Source: CAIRDP01 sp037138335 (GTDB lineage: Bacteria > Bacteroidota > Bacteroidia > Bacteroidales > FEN-979). Taken from it: a DNA stretch of 64,000 nt. Position numbers and translations under genes: made by a program. Below are positions 63,600 to 64,000 of this stretch, in pieces (positions within the stretch are counted from its first letter, which is position 1; each line of letters starts with the position of its first letter). The DNA lies in NCBI GenBank assembly GCA_037138335.1, contig JBAXIO010000006.1, forward strand, positions 62,001 through 126,000. The letters are read 5' to 3'. The notes below the pieces were generated by a model that saw nothing but the letters and a program-made list of their open reading frames with translations, made no database searches and was not told where the DNA came from.

Positions 63600-64000
63600 T
63601 CAGCCCATTTTTACAACGAGATCGGCCATCCTGCAGGAGTACCCATTCTCATTATCATACCATGAAATGACTTTTACAAAGTTCCCGCTCATTACTTTGG
63701 TGAGTTCGGAATCAAAAATTGAGGAGTGTGTGTTCCCAACGATATCAACACTCACAATAGGATCAACATTATATTCCAGAACGCCCTTCATTGGGCCTTC
63801 GGCGGCAGCTTTCATTGCTGCATTGATCTCATCCTTGGTTGTCTTTTTTGCAAGTTCGCAGGTCAGGTCAACCAGTGAACCATCGGGGGTCGGTACCCTT
63901 ACGGCAAAACCGTCAAGTTTACCCTCGAGCTCCGGGATCACAAGACCGATGGCTTTAGCGGCGCCGGTTTTGGTTGGGATGATCGACATGGCAGCGGCGC
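63600..64000 (-). CDS. gap: Glyceraldehyde-3-phosphate dehydrogenase, C-terminal part (cut by window end)
   Basis: Only the last 133 or so residues are in the window; the frame is open at base 64000 (A-A-A-M-S-I-I-P). The sequence matches the catalytic-domain end of GapA: MSIIPTKTGAAKAIG, FAVRVPTPDGSLVDLTCEL, IFDSELTKVMSGNFVKVISWYDNENGYSCRMADLV. The active-site Cys lies outside. Central glycolytic enzyme; the following regulator/kinase and sdaA probably share its transcript (gap of 1 bp). Confidence 0.95.
   Translation of the reverse strand, partial: AAAMSIIPTKTGAAKAIGLVIPELEGKLDGFAVRVPTPDGSLVDLTCELAKKTTKDEINAAMKAAAEGPMKGVLEYNVDPIVSVDIVGNTHSSIFDSELTKVMSGNFVKVISWYDNENGYSCRMADLVVKMG

Overview
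The window reads as a chromosomal segment of a Bacteroidota (Bacteroidales-like) bacterium. The pointers are a short RpoD of the Bacteroidota type, a secreted protein with a type IX secretion sorting domain, CarboxypepD-regulatory/TonB-receptor-like and DUF3078 outer-membrane proteins, many lipoproteins, and repeated occurrence of the Bacteroidota promoter element TAnnTTTG just upstream of genes. A flavodiiron protein, an iron-sulfur L-serine dehydratase and no visible respiratory genes suggest an anaerobic or microaerophilic life. I see no rRNA, IS element, phage or CRISPR array. There is one tRNA (Arg-UCU). Coding density is very high and no intergenic gap exceeds about 220 bp.

Layout. 1-3.4 kb: hybrid sensor kinase (5' end cut by the window edge), a small membrane-anchored protein and a DUF3078 outer-membrane protein. 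3.4-16 kb: cell-surface block with a 1952-residue type IX-secreted protein carrying 14 Ig/PKD-like repeats, a TonB-receptor-like barrel, an exported isochorismatase-fold hydrolase, a 12-BNR-repeat lipoprotein and an acyl-CoA synthetase. 16-26 kb: Rh-type ammonium transporter, a degenerate SAM-hydrolase-fold lipoprotein, tRNA-Arg, a second isochorismatase-like hydrolase, topoisomerase IV subunit A, flavodiiron protein, a TMTC-like membrane/TPR protein and a lipoprotein. 26-40 kb: tsaD, divergent from a long operon tamB - addA - (AmgK-like kinase fused to RapZ C-terminal domain) - murU-like - addB, which joins outer-membrane assembly, DNA break repair and cell-wall sugar recycling. 40-45 kb: an AmmeMemoRadiSam locus with overlapping divergent promoters; its MEMO+AMMECR1 fusion is a predicted lipoprotein and its radical SAM enzyme has a Tat-like signal, so the whole system looks extracytoplasmic. 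45-55 kb: endonuclease/phosphatase lipoprotein with a tandem-triplicated 3' end, HtrA protease, RpoD, OsmC, a second exported MEMO protein, a tyrosine-phosphatase-like protein with a flavin-split-barrel partner, a KdpDE-like two-component pair and a lipoprotein. 55-64 kb: a two-gene unit (PEP-synthase/rifampin-phosphotransferase-like enzyme plus a lipocalin-like partner), an OprB-like porin, an unknown secreted protein, and a tight operon gap - response-regulator/kinase - sdaA, with gap cut by the window end.

The most interesting content is the apparently exported AmmeMemoRadiSam system (two MEMO proteins, AMMECR1, radical SAM enzyme and a spermidine-synthase-like membrane protein with a worn active site). 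Next come the kinase-RapZ-C fusion paired with MurU, and the PigC/RPH-like pair.
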